DNA of 64,000 nucleotides from Streptomyces lomondensis (GCF_014651035.1 NZ_BMWC01000012.1:124001-188000), one strand, 5' to 3'. Numbered from the stretch's first letter, positions 8,035 through 16,032 are shown. Program-made: numbers and translations. Notes: a model not told the origin generated them from the letters alone.

Positions 8035-11000
8035 TCACAGCAGCCCGTCCCACATCTGCTCCAGCAGCACCGACCACCAGCTCTCCGGCGACCCCAGCGC
8101 CGCCGGGTCGAGCGCGGCCAACTGCGCCTGGAAATCGACGGTCCAGCGGCCCGCCTGCTCCTGGTTCAGCCCGAACCGGAGCCGCCACATCCGCCCGAGC
8201 AGCGCCAGGCAGCGCGCGAACTCCGGCAGCCCGGTGTTCACGAACTGCGGCGGTACGGGCGCCCCGCCCGGCCCCGCCTCCACCGGCACGGCGACGATGT
8301 TCGCGGTGCCGTACTGCACGCAGATCGCCTTGCCGAAGTCACTGCCCATCACCAGGTAGGAACCCGCGTCCGAGGCCGGCTGCACACCGCGCTCGGCCGC
8401 CAGCTCCGCCAGCGTCGGAACGGGCCGGCCCGGCTGCGCCTGCGCCCAGAAGAACGGGCCCATGTCCATCGGCAGACCGGCCGCCACCAGCGTGTGCGCC
8501 ACGACCGGCGGCACACCCTGCCGGGACACGGCCGCCTGCTCGAACCGGAACACCCCCGGCCCGAACGCGGCCGCCAGCTCCTGCGCGATGGCCTCCGGCG
8601 GGATCGGCGGCACCGCCGGCACCGGCGGCAACGGCGCCCGCACCGGGGCCGGACGCGCCGGACCGTCCGCCACCTGGTGCAACTCACCCTGGTGCGCCAG
8701 CAGTTGCTGCATGCCCTGCTGCCGGCTCGCATGGTCCGTGCCGTACGGCGCGATGCTCGTGATCCGCGCCTGCGGCCACTGCTCCCGGATCATCCGCGCG
8801 CAGTACGCACCCGGCAGCTCGCACGACTCCAGCTCGGTGTGCAGCTCCAGCACCTGGTCCGGGGGCACGTTCATGGCCCGCAGCTCGTGGAAGATCTGCC
8901 ACTCCGGGTGCGGCGTACCGGGCGCGGAGCGCCGGATCAACTGCTGCTCGGAACCGTCCTGCGCGCGGTAGCGCAGCACGGCCTGGTAGCCGGGACCGAC
9001 CGTCGGCTGCCCGGTGGGCTGCTGCGGATAGCCGTACGCCGGCGGCTGCCCGGGGACGGGCTGACCGGGCGGCGGCATCGCCCCGGGCGGCATCCCGCCG
9101 GGCGGCGCACCCGGCACCGGGCCGGGGGACATCGCACCAGGCGGCATCGCGCCGGGAGGCATCGCGCCGGGAGGCATGGGCGGCGCACCGGGCACGCCAG
9201 GGGCGCCCGGAGCACCCAGGGCAGCGGGTGGTGCGCCCGGGGCCTGCGGCGGCGGGGGCACGCCGGGACCGCCCGGCGGGGGCGCGGCCAGCATGGTCTC
9301 CGCGTGGTGGACGGGACCCGGACCCCCGGGCGCACCCGGGACGCCCGGGGCACCGGGAGCCTGCGGCGCGCCAGGCGGACCAGGCGGGCCAGGGGGGCCA
9401 GGCGGGCCAGGCGGGTTCGGAGCACCCGGAGGCCCCGGGGGCTGCGGAGGCTGAGGCGCTCCCGGGCCCATCCGACCAGGGTCGGCAAGCATCGTGGCGG
9501 CGTGGTGCACACCACCGGGAGGCGTACCCCCCGGGGCACCGGGCGGATTCGGGGCGCCCGGAGGCTGCGGCGCACCAGGGGCACCAGGCGGACCGGGCGG
9601 CTGCTGAGGAGGCAGTGGCGCACCCTGCCCCTGCGCGGCCCCGGGCCCCGAGGGACCCCCGTGGCCACCAGGCCCACCCGGACCTCCAGGCCCGTCAGGC
9701 CCCAGCGCCGACACAAGCTGCGTAGGCACGTAACCGCCCGCCGGAGTACCCGGCACCCCGGGCCCGGACGGCGGAGGCGTATCCCCCGGCCGCGCACCCG
9801 GCGCACCCGGCGCACCCGGAGCGCCCGGCGGAGGCGGCGTCGTCGCGCCCGCGCCCCGCGCACGCCCCGGCGGCGCAGTCGCCTTGCTGGTCGCGGCGTC
9901 CGCGATGTCCCCGGCGTTCGGCGCGAGCGGCCGCCCGGGCGCACCCGGCCCGGCCGGCGGCTGCGGCACCCCGGCAGGACTGGCGGGACTGGCAGGAGCA
10001 GCGGGACCAGCGGAACCGGCAGCCCCATCAGCCCCCTGCGGATACCCGTACGACGCCCCACCCGGCGCCGGAGCAGGCGGCGGCGTGCTGTTCCCCTGCC
10101 CGCCCTGCGGATACCCGTACGGCTGCCCGCCCGGCGCGGGCGCAGGCGTCCCGCCCTGCGGCACACCCCCGGGCGGCGTCCCCGGCCCACCCGGAGCAGC
10201 GCCCGGCCCCGGCGGGTAGCCGTACCCCGGACCGGAAGGCCCGGCAGCCGGCGCACCGGGATGGTCCACCGCCGGCGACAGAGCCGTCGGCGGAAGCTGG
10301 CTGCCACCCGACATCAGGGCCGTCTTGGCATCAGATGTCGTCGACGGCGGCGGCGTGTCGTCGCCGGCCTCGCTCAACGGCGGCGCGAAGACCGTCGCGG
10401 GCAGCGGCACGGAACGGTCGTCACCGGCATCGGCGTTGGTGTCCGTACCGGCCCAGGGCGTCGCCCCGGCGGGCACGGAACGGTCGTCACCCGCATCGGC
10501 GTTGGTGTCCGTACCGGCCCAAGGCGTCGCCCCGCCAGGCGCGGCCGGCGCTCCCGGAGCCCCGGACGCACCCGGTTCGGACCCCGGGTCACTCCCCCCG
10601 GCAGCCGGCCACGACGCACCGCTCCCGGGCGCCGCGGGCGCCCCCTGCGCGGGAGCAGCCGCCTCACCGGCCGACGCACCGCCGGCCCCGGAAGCGGCAG
10701 CCGGCCGATCACCCGCACCCGCCCCCGCTCCAGCCCCCGCACCCCGCCGATCGGGAATCCCCAACTTGTCCGCCGCGTCCTGCAACCACTCCGGCGGAGT
10801 CAGCAGAAAGGACGTCTGGTTCAGATCCACCCGGGCGGCCGGCGCCGCCGGTGCCGGCTCGTCCGCCGCGTCCGGGCGGCCGTACTCCTCCTCGTACCGG
10901 CGGATCACCTCACCCACCGGCAGCCCGGGCCACAGCGTCGCCTCGCCGCTGTCCCGTGCGATCACCAGCCGCTGCGCGCCCCCGTCCGAACGCGGCCCGT

Positions 11001-11145
11001 CCGCCCGGTCCTCGGCCCACACCACGAACCCGAGGTCGAACTCCCGCACCCGCACCTCACGATGCTGGTACGACGGCACGTCCCCGTTGATCCACTCTTC
11101 CGCGCGCTCCTGCGCCTGCGCGAAGGTCACCATCGCTGAAGTCAC
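8035..11145 (-). CDS. Multidomain deaminase-like protein with Imm35-like head and SUKH-4-like tail
   Basis: A 1,036-residue protein. Residues about 5-95 (VTFAQAQERAEEW...GFVVWAEDR...QRLVIARDSGEATLWPGLPVGEVIRRYEEEYG) resemble the YrhB/Imm35 immunity fold. Residues about 150-715 are Pro/Gly/Ala-rich, with collagen-like GPP/GAP runs and a duplicated 22-residue unit. Residues about 719-840 look like an XOO_2897-type nucleic-acid deaminase: H769-T-E771 is followed by C775 and P778-G-A-Y-C782, with WPQARITS downstream. From about 845 to the end the sequence (FGPGVFRFEQ...TLVAAGLPM...FGKAICVQYGTANIVAVP) matches SUKH-4 immunity domains. The GTG at 11145 overlaps the upstream stop (GTGA); an in-frame ATG at 11133 is an alternative. 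There is no signal peptide. It is probably a self-inhibited toxin or sensor. Domain names come from motif recognition, not a search. Confidence 0.72.
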   Translation of the reverse strand: MTSAMVTFAQAQERAEEWINGDVPSYQHREVRVREFDLGFVVWAEDRADGPRSDGGAQRLVIARDSGEATLWPGLPVGEVIRRYEEEYGRPDAADEPAPAAPAARVDLNQTSFLLTPPEWLQDAADKLGIPDRRGAGAGAGAGAGDRPAAASGAGGASAGEAAAPAQGAPAAPGSGASWPAAGGSDPGSEPGASGAPGAPAAPGGATPWAGTDTNADAGDDRSVPAGATPWAGTDTNADAGDDRSVPLPATVFAPPLSEAGDDTPPPSTTSDAKTALMSGGSQLPPTALSPAVDHPGAPAAGPSGPGYGYPPGPGAAPGGPGTPPGGVPQGGTPAPAPGGQPYGYPQGGQGNSTPPPAPAPGGASYGYPQGADGAAGSAGPAAPASPASPAGVPQPPAGPGAPGRPLAPNAGDIADAATSKATAPPGRARGAGATTPPPPGAPGAPGAPGARPGDTPPPSGPGVPGTPAGGYVPTQLVSALGPDGPGGPGGPGGHGGPSGPGAAQGQGAPLPPQQPPGPPGAPGAPQPPGAPNPPGAPGGTPPGGVHHAATMLADPGRMGPGAPQPPQPPGPPGAPNPPGPPGPPGPPGPPGAPQAPGAPGVPGAPGGPGPVHHAETMLAAPPPGGPGVPPPPQAPGAPPAALGAPGAPGVPGAPPMPPGAMPPGAMPPGAMSPGPVPGAPPGGMPPGAMPPPGQPVPGQPPAYGYPQQPTGQPTVGPGYQAVLRYRAQDGSEQQLIRRSAPGTPHPEWQIFHELRAMNVPPDQVLELHTELESCELPGAYCARMIREQWPQARITSIAPYGTDHASRQQGMQQLLAHQGELHQVADGPARPAPVRAPLPPVPAVPPIPPEAIAQELAAAFGPGVFRFEQAAVSRQGVPPVVAHTLVAAGLPMDMGPFFWAQAQPGRPVPTLAELAAERGVQPASDAGSYLVMGSDFGKAICVQYGTANIVAVPVEAGPGGAPVPPQFVNTGLPEFARCLALLGRMWRLRFGLNQEQAGRWTVDFQAQLAALDPAALGSPESWWSVLLEQMWDGLL
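10406..10537. repeat. Two tandem 66-bp copies within the deaminase/SUKH gene
   Basis: Two adjacent copies (10406-10471 and 10472-10537), nearly identical, each encoding 22 residues of the linker (core ATPWAGTDTNADAGDDRSVP on the minus strand). They are in frame and acidic, unlike the surrounding Pro/Gly sequence. The duplication looks recent because even third codon positions agree almost everywhere. Confidence 0.85.
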
Positions 11146-12146
11146 TCCCCCACAACCGAGGACGACGCCGCATCCACCGGCACCACACGCGCGAACCCGC
11201 CGTCCACCATCAGGTTCGCCACCGTCTCCAACTCCGGCGGATCACCGGCCAGTCGCGACAGGAAGACGTCGAAGTCCTCCCCGCACGGCAGCAGCAACCG
11301 CTCCACCCGCTCCGCCGGCGGCACCGAGGGATCCACGTCCCGCGCGTCGTCGTAGGCGCAGAACCACACCGAACCGATCCGCTCGCCCTTCACCTTCACG
11401 GCCAGCAGCCCGCCCTGGACGAAGGAGATCCCCAGGTAGTCCTTGGTCAGATGGTCACGCAGACACTTGTTGACGTACACCAGGTCGTTGACCGCCGCCT
11501 CGTCGCGCACCGTGAAGAACGGCTGGTCGATCAGCAGCCCCAGCTCCGCGTCCAGCGCGGCACCCACCGGCGCGCAGCCGCCCGCCGCCTTCAGGAACGA
11601 CCGGTACGCACCCGGCAGCCGGTAGCCGAGGTCCTCCTCGACGCCCTGCACCTGCGACTCGGTCACCGCCACACCCGACTTCGGCAGCCCGAAGTGCGCC
11701 GGACGCGTCTCCTGCAACGGCCGCGTGCCCCGCTTGGACTGATCGACGCCCGACGTCGCCACCCCGCCGTGATGCCGCAGCAGCGCCTTCACCTCGACCG
11801 GCACCAGCTCCAGCCTCCGCGTCCCCACCACGTGGTGCCACGTCCAGCCGTGCGGCGTCGCCACCGCCGGCACCGTGTCCCACAGCTCGTGCCCGGACGC
11901 CGACAGCGCCGTGTTCGCCGACACGTAGTCCGTCAGCCGCAACTCGTCGACACCGAAGCCCTCCGGCGGCTCCGCGATCTCCGCGGCCGCGCGCGCGTAG
12001 GGCGAGAAGTCGGGGTAACCACGCTCGTCGACCCGTACCCCTCTCGGGTGACGGGCCGCCCGGACCGGGTCCGGGAAATGCACGACCTGCCCGGCGTAGG
12101 CCGCGTTCGGCGGCGCGGCTTGCTGCCCGAGCCGACCTGTCGTCAT
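11142..12146 (-). CDS. WHH-type HNH nuclease motif fused to a SUKH (SMI1/KNR4) domain
   Basis: A 334-residue protein. Residues about 95-140 contain HGWTWHHVVGTRRLELVPVE followed by LLRHHGGVA, the W-H-H pattern (W103, H104, H105) and second His cluster of WHH/LHH-type HNH/ENDO VII nuclease toxins. Residues about 160-320 (VTESQVQGVEEDLGYRLPGAYRSFLKAAGG ... LGISFVQGGLLAVKVKG.RIGSVWFCAYDD) match SMI1/KNR4 SUKH-1 domains, known as immunity modules for such nucleases. Toxin and immunity modules therefore share one chain. The ATG at 12146 has AGGGGG 8 bases upstream; 4-bp overlap with the next gene indicates an operon. It is divergent from the YwqJ/SUKH-3 pair. The nuclease half may be degenerate. 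Motif-level assignment only. Confidence 0.72.
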   Translation of the reverse strand: MTTGRLGQQAAPPNAAYAGQVVHFPDPVRAARHPRGVRVDERGYPDFSPYARAAAEIAEPPEGFGVDELRLTDYVSANTALSASGHELWDTVPAVATPHGWTWHHVVGTRRLELVPVEVKALLRHHGGVATSGVDQSKRGTRPLQETRPAHFGLPKSGVAVTESQVQGVEEDLGYRLPGAYRSFLKAAGGCAPVGAALDAELGLLIDQPFFTVRDEAAVNDLVYVNKCLRDHLTKDYLGISFVQGGLLAVKVKGERIGSVWFCAYDDARDVDPSVPPAERVERLLLPCGEDFDVFLSRLAGDPPELETVANLMVDGGFARVVPVDAASSSVVGE

Positions 12147-12452
12147 GGCGGTTGCCCCCTGCGGCACTCTGTACGACCCGCAGTGACCCCTCTGGCCCAC
12201 TACGCCCCGTATCGACTGTCACGTCCAGATCCACGCGTCAACCACGTGGATCGCGGTGCCGACAGCCTATGCGGTACGACGACACCGGTCACCGGCACCG
12301 CCCGGCGCCCCCTTCCGCCTCCGTGACCAGCCGTCACCCCACCGTGACGGCACGCCCCGGTACGGGCGTGTCGCCGCGCCCCAGCTTCCGCACCAGGCAC
12401 GCCATTTGGCAGTCTGTGACGTCCCGGGGGATGCACGGAGGGGAATACGAGC
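12147..12452. promoter_or_regulatory. Divergent promoter region of the toxin/immunity cluster
   Basis: 306 bases between the minus-strand WHH-SUKH operon and the plus-strand YwqJ/SUKH-3 pair; it must drive both. GGAGGGG at about 12438 is the ribosome binding site for the downstream ATG. I see no strong palindrome or repeat. Confidence 0.4.
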
Positions 12453-13028
12453 ATGAACGCGACACAGACGGGACCACACACCGGCCGGTCCGCCAACCCA
12501 CGAAACGGCGACCCGCGCAACGGCGGCCCACGCAACGGCGACCCCCGAGCCGGCGACCCCCGCATCGGCTGGAGCGCCACCGAAGCGGCCCACACCCCCG
12601 TCCTCCACCACCGCCGCGACGGCATCCTCCCCACCATCGCCGCCGCCCTCTCCGTCCGCGGCGCCACCCTCACCGGCACCGCCGCCCGCGGCGACACACC
12701 CCCCGCCCTGCACCCCCTCGTCCAGGACTTCCTGGACACCCTCACCAGCGCCCAGCGCGACCGCTACACCGGCCGCTGCGCCGAGACCATCCTCATCTCC
12801 CGCCACATCGCCGCCGCCGACGCCGCCCGCAGCAAACGCGCCGCCCGCAAGCCCATGACCAACGGCGAGGCACGCAAAGCCCTCAAGCAGGCCAAACTCA
12901 CCGCCCGACGCATCCGCGAGGACGGCGACCCCCTCCACGGCAGCTTCGCCACCCCCTGCCGCGCCTGCACCGCGCTCAGCGCCCACTTCGGGGTCCGCAT
13001 AGTCGACCCGGCGTCCGAAAACCGCTGA
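12453..13028 (+). CDS. YwqJ-related putative deaminase
   Basis: A 191-residue protein. An Arg/Asn/Gly/Pro repeat tail (PRNGDPRNGGPRNGDPRAGD, about residues 16-35) leads into a deaminase-like domain. The zinc signature is C109-A-E111 (GRCAETILISRHI) and P168-C169-R-A-C172 (ATPCRACTALSAHFG), i.e. CxE...PCxxC with a helix between, as in YwqJ-type deaminases found in polymorphic toxins. The ATG at 12453 has GGAGGGG about 10 bases upstream. The SUKH-3-like gene follows 54 bases later, the expected immunity partner. There is no signal peptide or secretion domain, so export is not evident. Codons are unusually C-rich (long runs of CCC/GCC). Cytidine or nucleic-acid deamination is inferred from the motif. 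Confidence 0.75.
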   Translation: MNATQTGPHTGRSANPRNGDPRNGGPRNGDPRAGDPRIGWSATEAAHTPVLHHRRDGILPTIAAALSVRGATLTGTAARGDTPPALHPLVQDFLDTLTSAQRDRYTGRCAETILISRHIAAADAARSKRAARKPMTNGEARKALKQAKLTARRIREDGDPLHGSFATPCRACTALSAHFGVRIVDPASENR

Positions 13029-13040
13029 CGCCACCCCACG

Positions 13041-13069
13041 ACCTCGACTGACCTCGACTGACCTCGACG
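13041..13069. repeat. Tandem 10-bp repeat between deaminase and SUKH-3 genes
   Basis: Three head-to-tail units of ACCTCGACTG, the third one differing in its last base, in the short gap before the SUKH-3-like gene. They lie just upstream of its ribosome binding site, so copy-number slippage could tune spacing or transcription. Confidence 0.75.
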
Positions 13070-13082
13070 AGACGAAGGGCAG

Positions 13083-13577
13083 ATGCACACCGACCGCACC
13101 TCCACCACCCGCTTCGCCGTGCAAGTCGACGCCGCCCTGCGCGCCGCCGGCTGGCAACCCGGACGCTGGGACATCAAACAAGCCGAGATCTGGGCCGACG
13201 CCCTGCGCGACCACGTCTCCCCCGCCGGCCACCACCACACCGTCTTCCCCGCCGCCGTCGAAGCCTGGGCCGAATTCGGCGGACTCCACATCACCCCCAC
13301 CGGCCCCGGCCGCCAGGTCGCCCCCGCCACCCTCCACCTCGACCCGCTGCACGGCCTCCACATGGCCCGCACCCTCGGCGACCTCGGCCGCGCCCTCGGC
13401 ACCGAGGTCTGCCCCCTCGGCGCCGAAACCGACAGCCAGGCCCTCCTCGCCATCGACACCACCGGCCGCGTCTACACCCTCGACCACACCGGCGACTGGT
13501 ACCTGGGCGCCGACATCGACCAGGCCCTGACCACCCTCATCGCCGGCACCGAACCCCTACGCCTCACCACCGGCTGA
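13083..13577 (+). CDS. SUKH-3-like immunity protein
   Basis: A 164-residue protein with the SUKH-3 pattern: AALRAAGWQPGRWDIKQAEIWADALRD near residues 16-45, AVEAWAEFGGLHI around 57-70, and LLAIDTTGRVYTLDHTGDWYLGADIDQALTTLIAG near the C-terminus. SUKH proteins are established immunity factors against contact-dependent and other polymorphic toxins, especially nucleases and deaminases. Its position directly after a YwqJ-type deaminase makes that enzyme the obvious partner. AAGGGC upstream of the ATG is a usable ribosome binding site. It shares the strongly C-rich codon use of its neighbour. Interaction with the deaminase is inference. Confidence 0.75.
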   Translation: MHTDRTSTTRFAVQVDAALRAAGWQPGRWDIKQAEIWADALRDHVSPAGHHHTVFPAAVEAWAEFGGLHITPTGPGRQVAPATLHLDPLHGLHMARTLGDLGRALGTEVCPLGAETDSQALLAIDTTGRVYTLDHTGDWYLGADIDQALTTLIAGTEPLRLTTG

Positions 13578-13609
13578 CCCCACCGCCACCCGGCGACCCG
13601 GCGGCGGCA

Positions 13610-14908
13610 CTACGACGCCGGAATCACCGCCGACACCCGGAAACCCCCCGCGTCCGTCGGCCCGGACACGAACACCCCGCCCAGCGCCGACACCCGCTCC
13701 TTCATCCCCACCAGCCCGTTCCCCCCGGACGGCAGCCGCGCCGACGACGCCGCCTCCTCGGGCGGCTCGTTCTCCACCTGCATCGCGATCTCCGACACCC
13801 GATGCGCCAGCCGCACATACGTCTTCGCCCCCGCCGCGTGCTTGTGGACGTTCGTCAACGCCTCCTGCACCACGCGATACGCCGTCTGCTCCACCTCCGG
13901 CGCATACGACCGGGCCTCCCCCTCCACCGACAGATCGACCACCATCCCCGCGGCAGCCGACTGCCCGACCAGCTCCTCGATCTCCGCCAGACACGGCCCC
14001 TCGTCCTCCTCGGCCCGCGAAGCCGCGGCCGCCGCGGCCACCCCCACCGCCGCCAGCGGCACCGACGCGGCACGCTCCCGCCGCTCGCCCCCACCACTGC
14101 GCAGCACGCCGAGCATCTCCCGCAGCTCCGTCAGCGCCTGCCGCCCCATGTCCCCCACCAGCACGGCGTTCCTGACGGCCTTCTCGGGATCCTTCCGCGC
14201 CACCGCCTGGAGCGCGGCGGCATGCACCACCATCAGACTCACCCGATGCGCGACGACGTCGTGCATCTCCCGCGCGATCCGCGTCCGCTCCTCGTTCCGG
14301 GCCCACTCGGCCCGCTCCTCCGCCCGCTCGGCGAGCAGCTGAAGCTCCCGCTCCAGACTGTCCGCCCGCTCCCGCAGGCTCTCCATCAGACGCCGCCGCG
14401 CGCCCACGTAGAGACCGAGCAGCACCGGGGGCGCCGTGAACCCCAGCGACATCGTGACGGCCGCGAACGGCACGAACCAGTTGCCCAGGTCCAGGTCCCC
14501 CCGGACCATGTCCTGCTGCGTCTTCACGAACGTCACGATGAGCGTCCCCACCAGCGACATCCCCGCCAGCGAGGCGATGATGCGGCGGGGCAGCTCGGCC
14601 GCGGCCAGCGTGTACAGGCCGACGAGGCCCAACAGGAACCCCATCTGGGCCGGCGTGATGGCGATCGAGACCAGCACGACGGCGATCGGCCACCGCCGCC
14701 GCACGAGCAGCACGGCCCCCGCCAGCAGCCCGAACACGATCCCCGCCGGCACCGGGATCCCGGCGTCCCCGGCGAACGGAATCCCTTCCAGCCCGCACTC
14801 CAGCGCGGACAACACGGCCAGGCTCACATCGAACACGGCGCTACGCCGCCTGGCCCACCACCACGGCCCTCCCCGGGCCGTCACATGGTCTTCCCCCGTC
14901 GCGGTCAT
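13610..14908 (-). CDS. Sensor histidine kinase, NarL-group (HisKA_3), orphan
   Basis: A 432-residue membrane kinase. Four to five hydrophobic segments occupy residues about 25-170, followed by a coiled coil (175-205) and the dimerisation/phosphoacceptor box RIAREMHDVVAHRVSLMVVH with H216. The ATPase domain has an N-box (NVHKHAAG) and G-box (GGNGLVGMKERV). Kinases of this class phosphorylate LuxR/NarL-type regulators. No response regulator is adjacent; two LuxR-type regulators occur 14-22 kb away, but nothing links them. It converges with the SUKH-3 gene, 32 bases apart. The signal is unknown. Confidence 0.9.
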   Translation of the reverse strand: MTATGEDHVTARGGPWWWARRRSAVFDVSLAVLSALECGLEGIPFAGDAGIPVPAGIVFGLLAGAVLLVRRRWPIAVVLVSIAITPAQMGFLLGLVGLYTLAAAELPRRIIASLAGMSLVGTLIVTFVKTQQDMVRGDLDLGNWFVPFAAVTMSLGFTAPPVLLGLYVGARRRLMESLRERADSLERELQLLAERAEERAEWARNEERTRIAREMHDVVAHRVSLMVVHAAALQAVARKDPEKAVRNAVLVGDMGRQALTELREMLGVLRSGGGERRERAASVPLAAVGVAAAAAASRAEEDEGPCLAEIEELVGQSAAAGMVVDLSVEGEARSYAPEVEQTAYRVVQEALTNVHKHAAGAKTYVRLAHRVSEIAMQVENEPPEEAASSARLPSGGNGLVGMKERVSALGGVFVSGPTDAGGFRVSAVIPAS

Positions 14909-15069
14909 GCCTCCAGCCTACGGGCGGCCCCCGCCGGTTTTCCGGTGAGTTTCCCGGACTGGACCACACCACACTCCGTGACCGTTCGGCTGCGAAACCA
15001 CCCGAAATCCCTCGAACTGCCGAATCGCTCACCGTTCGACCCCGGAACCCTCCATTCCGCCCGGACGGT

Positions 15070-15948
15070 ATGCGTATGACACATGCCACCGGCAAATACG
15101 CCGACTTCGAGGACCTGCGGGAACGGGCAGTGGCGTTGCGGCGCGCGGGCTACAGCCTTCGCCAGATCCGCGACGAGCTGAAGATCTTCAACAACGACAT
15201 CCTCAACCAGCTGGTGAAGGGCGAGCCGCCACCGGCGTGGACGAAGCGCCCGCGAGCGAAGGACGACCTGAGGGAGAAGGCCAGGGAACTCCGGCTCCAG
15301 GGCTGGACATACGACCAGATCCAGGTGGAGCTGGGATGTTCGAAGAGTTCGATCTCGCTCTGGGTGCGGGATCTGCCGAAGCCGGAGCGCAAACGGACTC
15401 CCGAGGAGGCGTCAGCGATCGCGAGGCGCGGCTGGGAGGTCACCATGCGCCTGCGCGACGAGGAACGGCAGCGCACCAAGGAGGCCGCCAAGCAAGCGGT
15501 CGGCACCCTGTCACCGCGCGAGCTGTTCCTCCTGGGCGTCGGCCTGTACTGGGCCGAGGGCGGCAAGGACAAGCCCTACGACCGCCGCGAGAACGTCTGC
15601 TTCGTCAACAGCGACCCCGGGATGATCGAGGCGTTCATGGCCTGGCTCGACCTGCTGGGCGTGGAACGTGAGCGCCTCCGGTTCACCGTGATGATCCACG
15701 AGTCGGCCGACGTGGCGGGTGCGGAGAGGTACTGGGCCGACCTGGTCGGCGCCGAGCGCTCCGCGTTCAACAAGACGACACTGAAGAGGCACAACCCCAA
15801 GACGGTCCGCAAGAACACCGGCGACTCGTACCGGGGTTGTCTCGCGATCAAGGTACGAAAGAGCGCCGACCTGTACCGTCGCATCGAAGGCTCTTGGTAC
15901 GGCATAGTGTTGGGAGCCACCCAGCCGATCGGCGAGATGTCCGATTAG
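15070..15948 (+). CDS. HTH protein with LAGLIDADG-like C-terminal domain
   Basis: A 292-residue protein with two N-terminal helix-turn-helix-like segments: LRERAVALRRAGYSLRQIRDEL (about 16-37) and LREKARELRLQGWTYDQIQVEL...SKSSISLWV (about 65-97). The C-terminal part has LFLLGVGLYWAEGGK (about 155-170) followed by FVNSDPGMIEAFMAWLDLLGV, a pattern resembling LAGLIDADG homing-endonuclease folds. Such composite proteins are common but uncharacterised in Streptomyces. It ends 12 bases before a tRNA gene, a favoured site for integrating DNA. ATG at 15070 or 15076; no clear ribosome binding site. Site-specific DNA binding is likely; cleavage is only a possibility. Confidence 0.6.
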   Translation: MRMTHATGKYADFEDLRERAVALRRAGYSLRQIRDELKIFNNDILNQLVKGEPPPAWTKRPRAKDDLREKARELRLQGWTYDQIQVELGCSKSSISLWVRDLPKPERKRTPEEASAIARRGWEVTMRLRDEERQRTKEAAKQAVGTLSPRELFLLGVGLYWAEGGKDKPYDRRENVCFVNSDPGMIEAFMAWLDLLGVERERLRFTVMIHESADVAGAERYWADLVGAERSAFNKTTLKRHNPKTVRKNTGDSYRGCLAIKVRKSADLYRRIEGSWYGIVLGATQPIGEMSD

Positions 15949-15960
15949 CCGGGTTTATAG

Positions 15961-16032
15961 TCCCCTGTGGTGTAATTGGCAACACGGGTCACTTTGGATG
16001 ATTTGTTCCAGGTTCGAGTCCTGGCAGGGGAG
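15961..16032 (+). tRNA. tRNA-Gln (UUG)
   Basis: A cloverleaf folds fully. The acceptor stem pairs TCCCCTG (15961-15967) with CAGGGGA (16025-16031), and G follows as discriminator. The D arm has TTGG in its loop. The anticodon loop CTTTGGA gives anticodon TTG (15994-15996). The T arm pairs CCAGG with CCTGG around TTCGAGT. The anticodon stem contains two G-U pairs. CCA is not encoded, as is usual in Streptomyces. Confidence 0.93.

Noticed and set aside
9176..10219. Plus-strand frames encoding collagen-like GAP/GPG repeats
   Set aside because: They arise because the complementary codons of the Pro/Gly linker also encode Gly/Pro/Ala; no start signals or flanking domains.
9040..10240. CRISPR-like repeats in the GC-rich linker
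   Set aside because: Repeats are short, irregular, in frame with a coding sequence and lack uniform spacers.
7312..11139. 1,275-codon plus-strand ORF
   Set aside because: It is a shadow opposite the Pro/Gly-rich deaminase/SUKH gene, Arg/His-rich with no domain; the minus-strand gene has good motifs and terminator.
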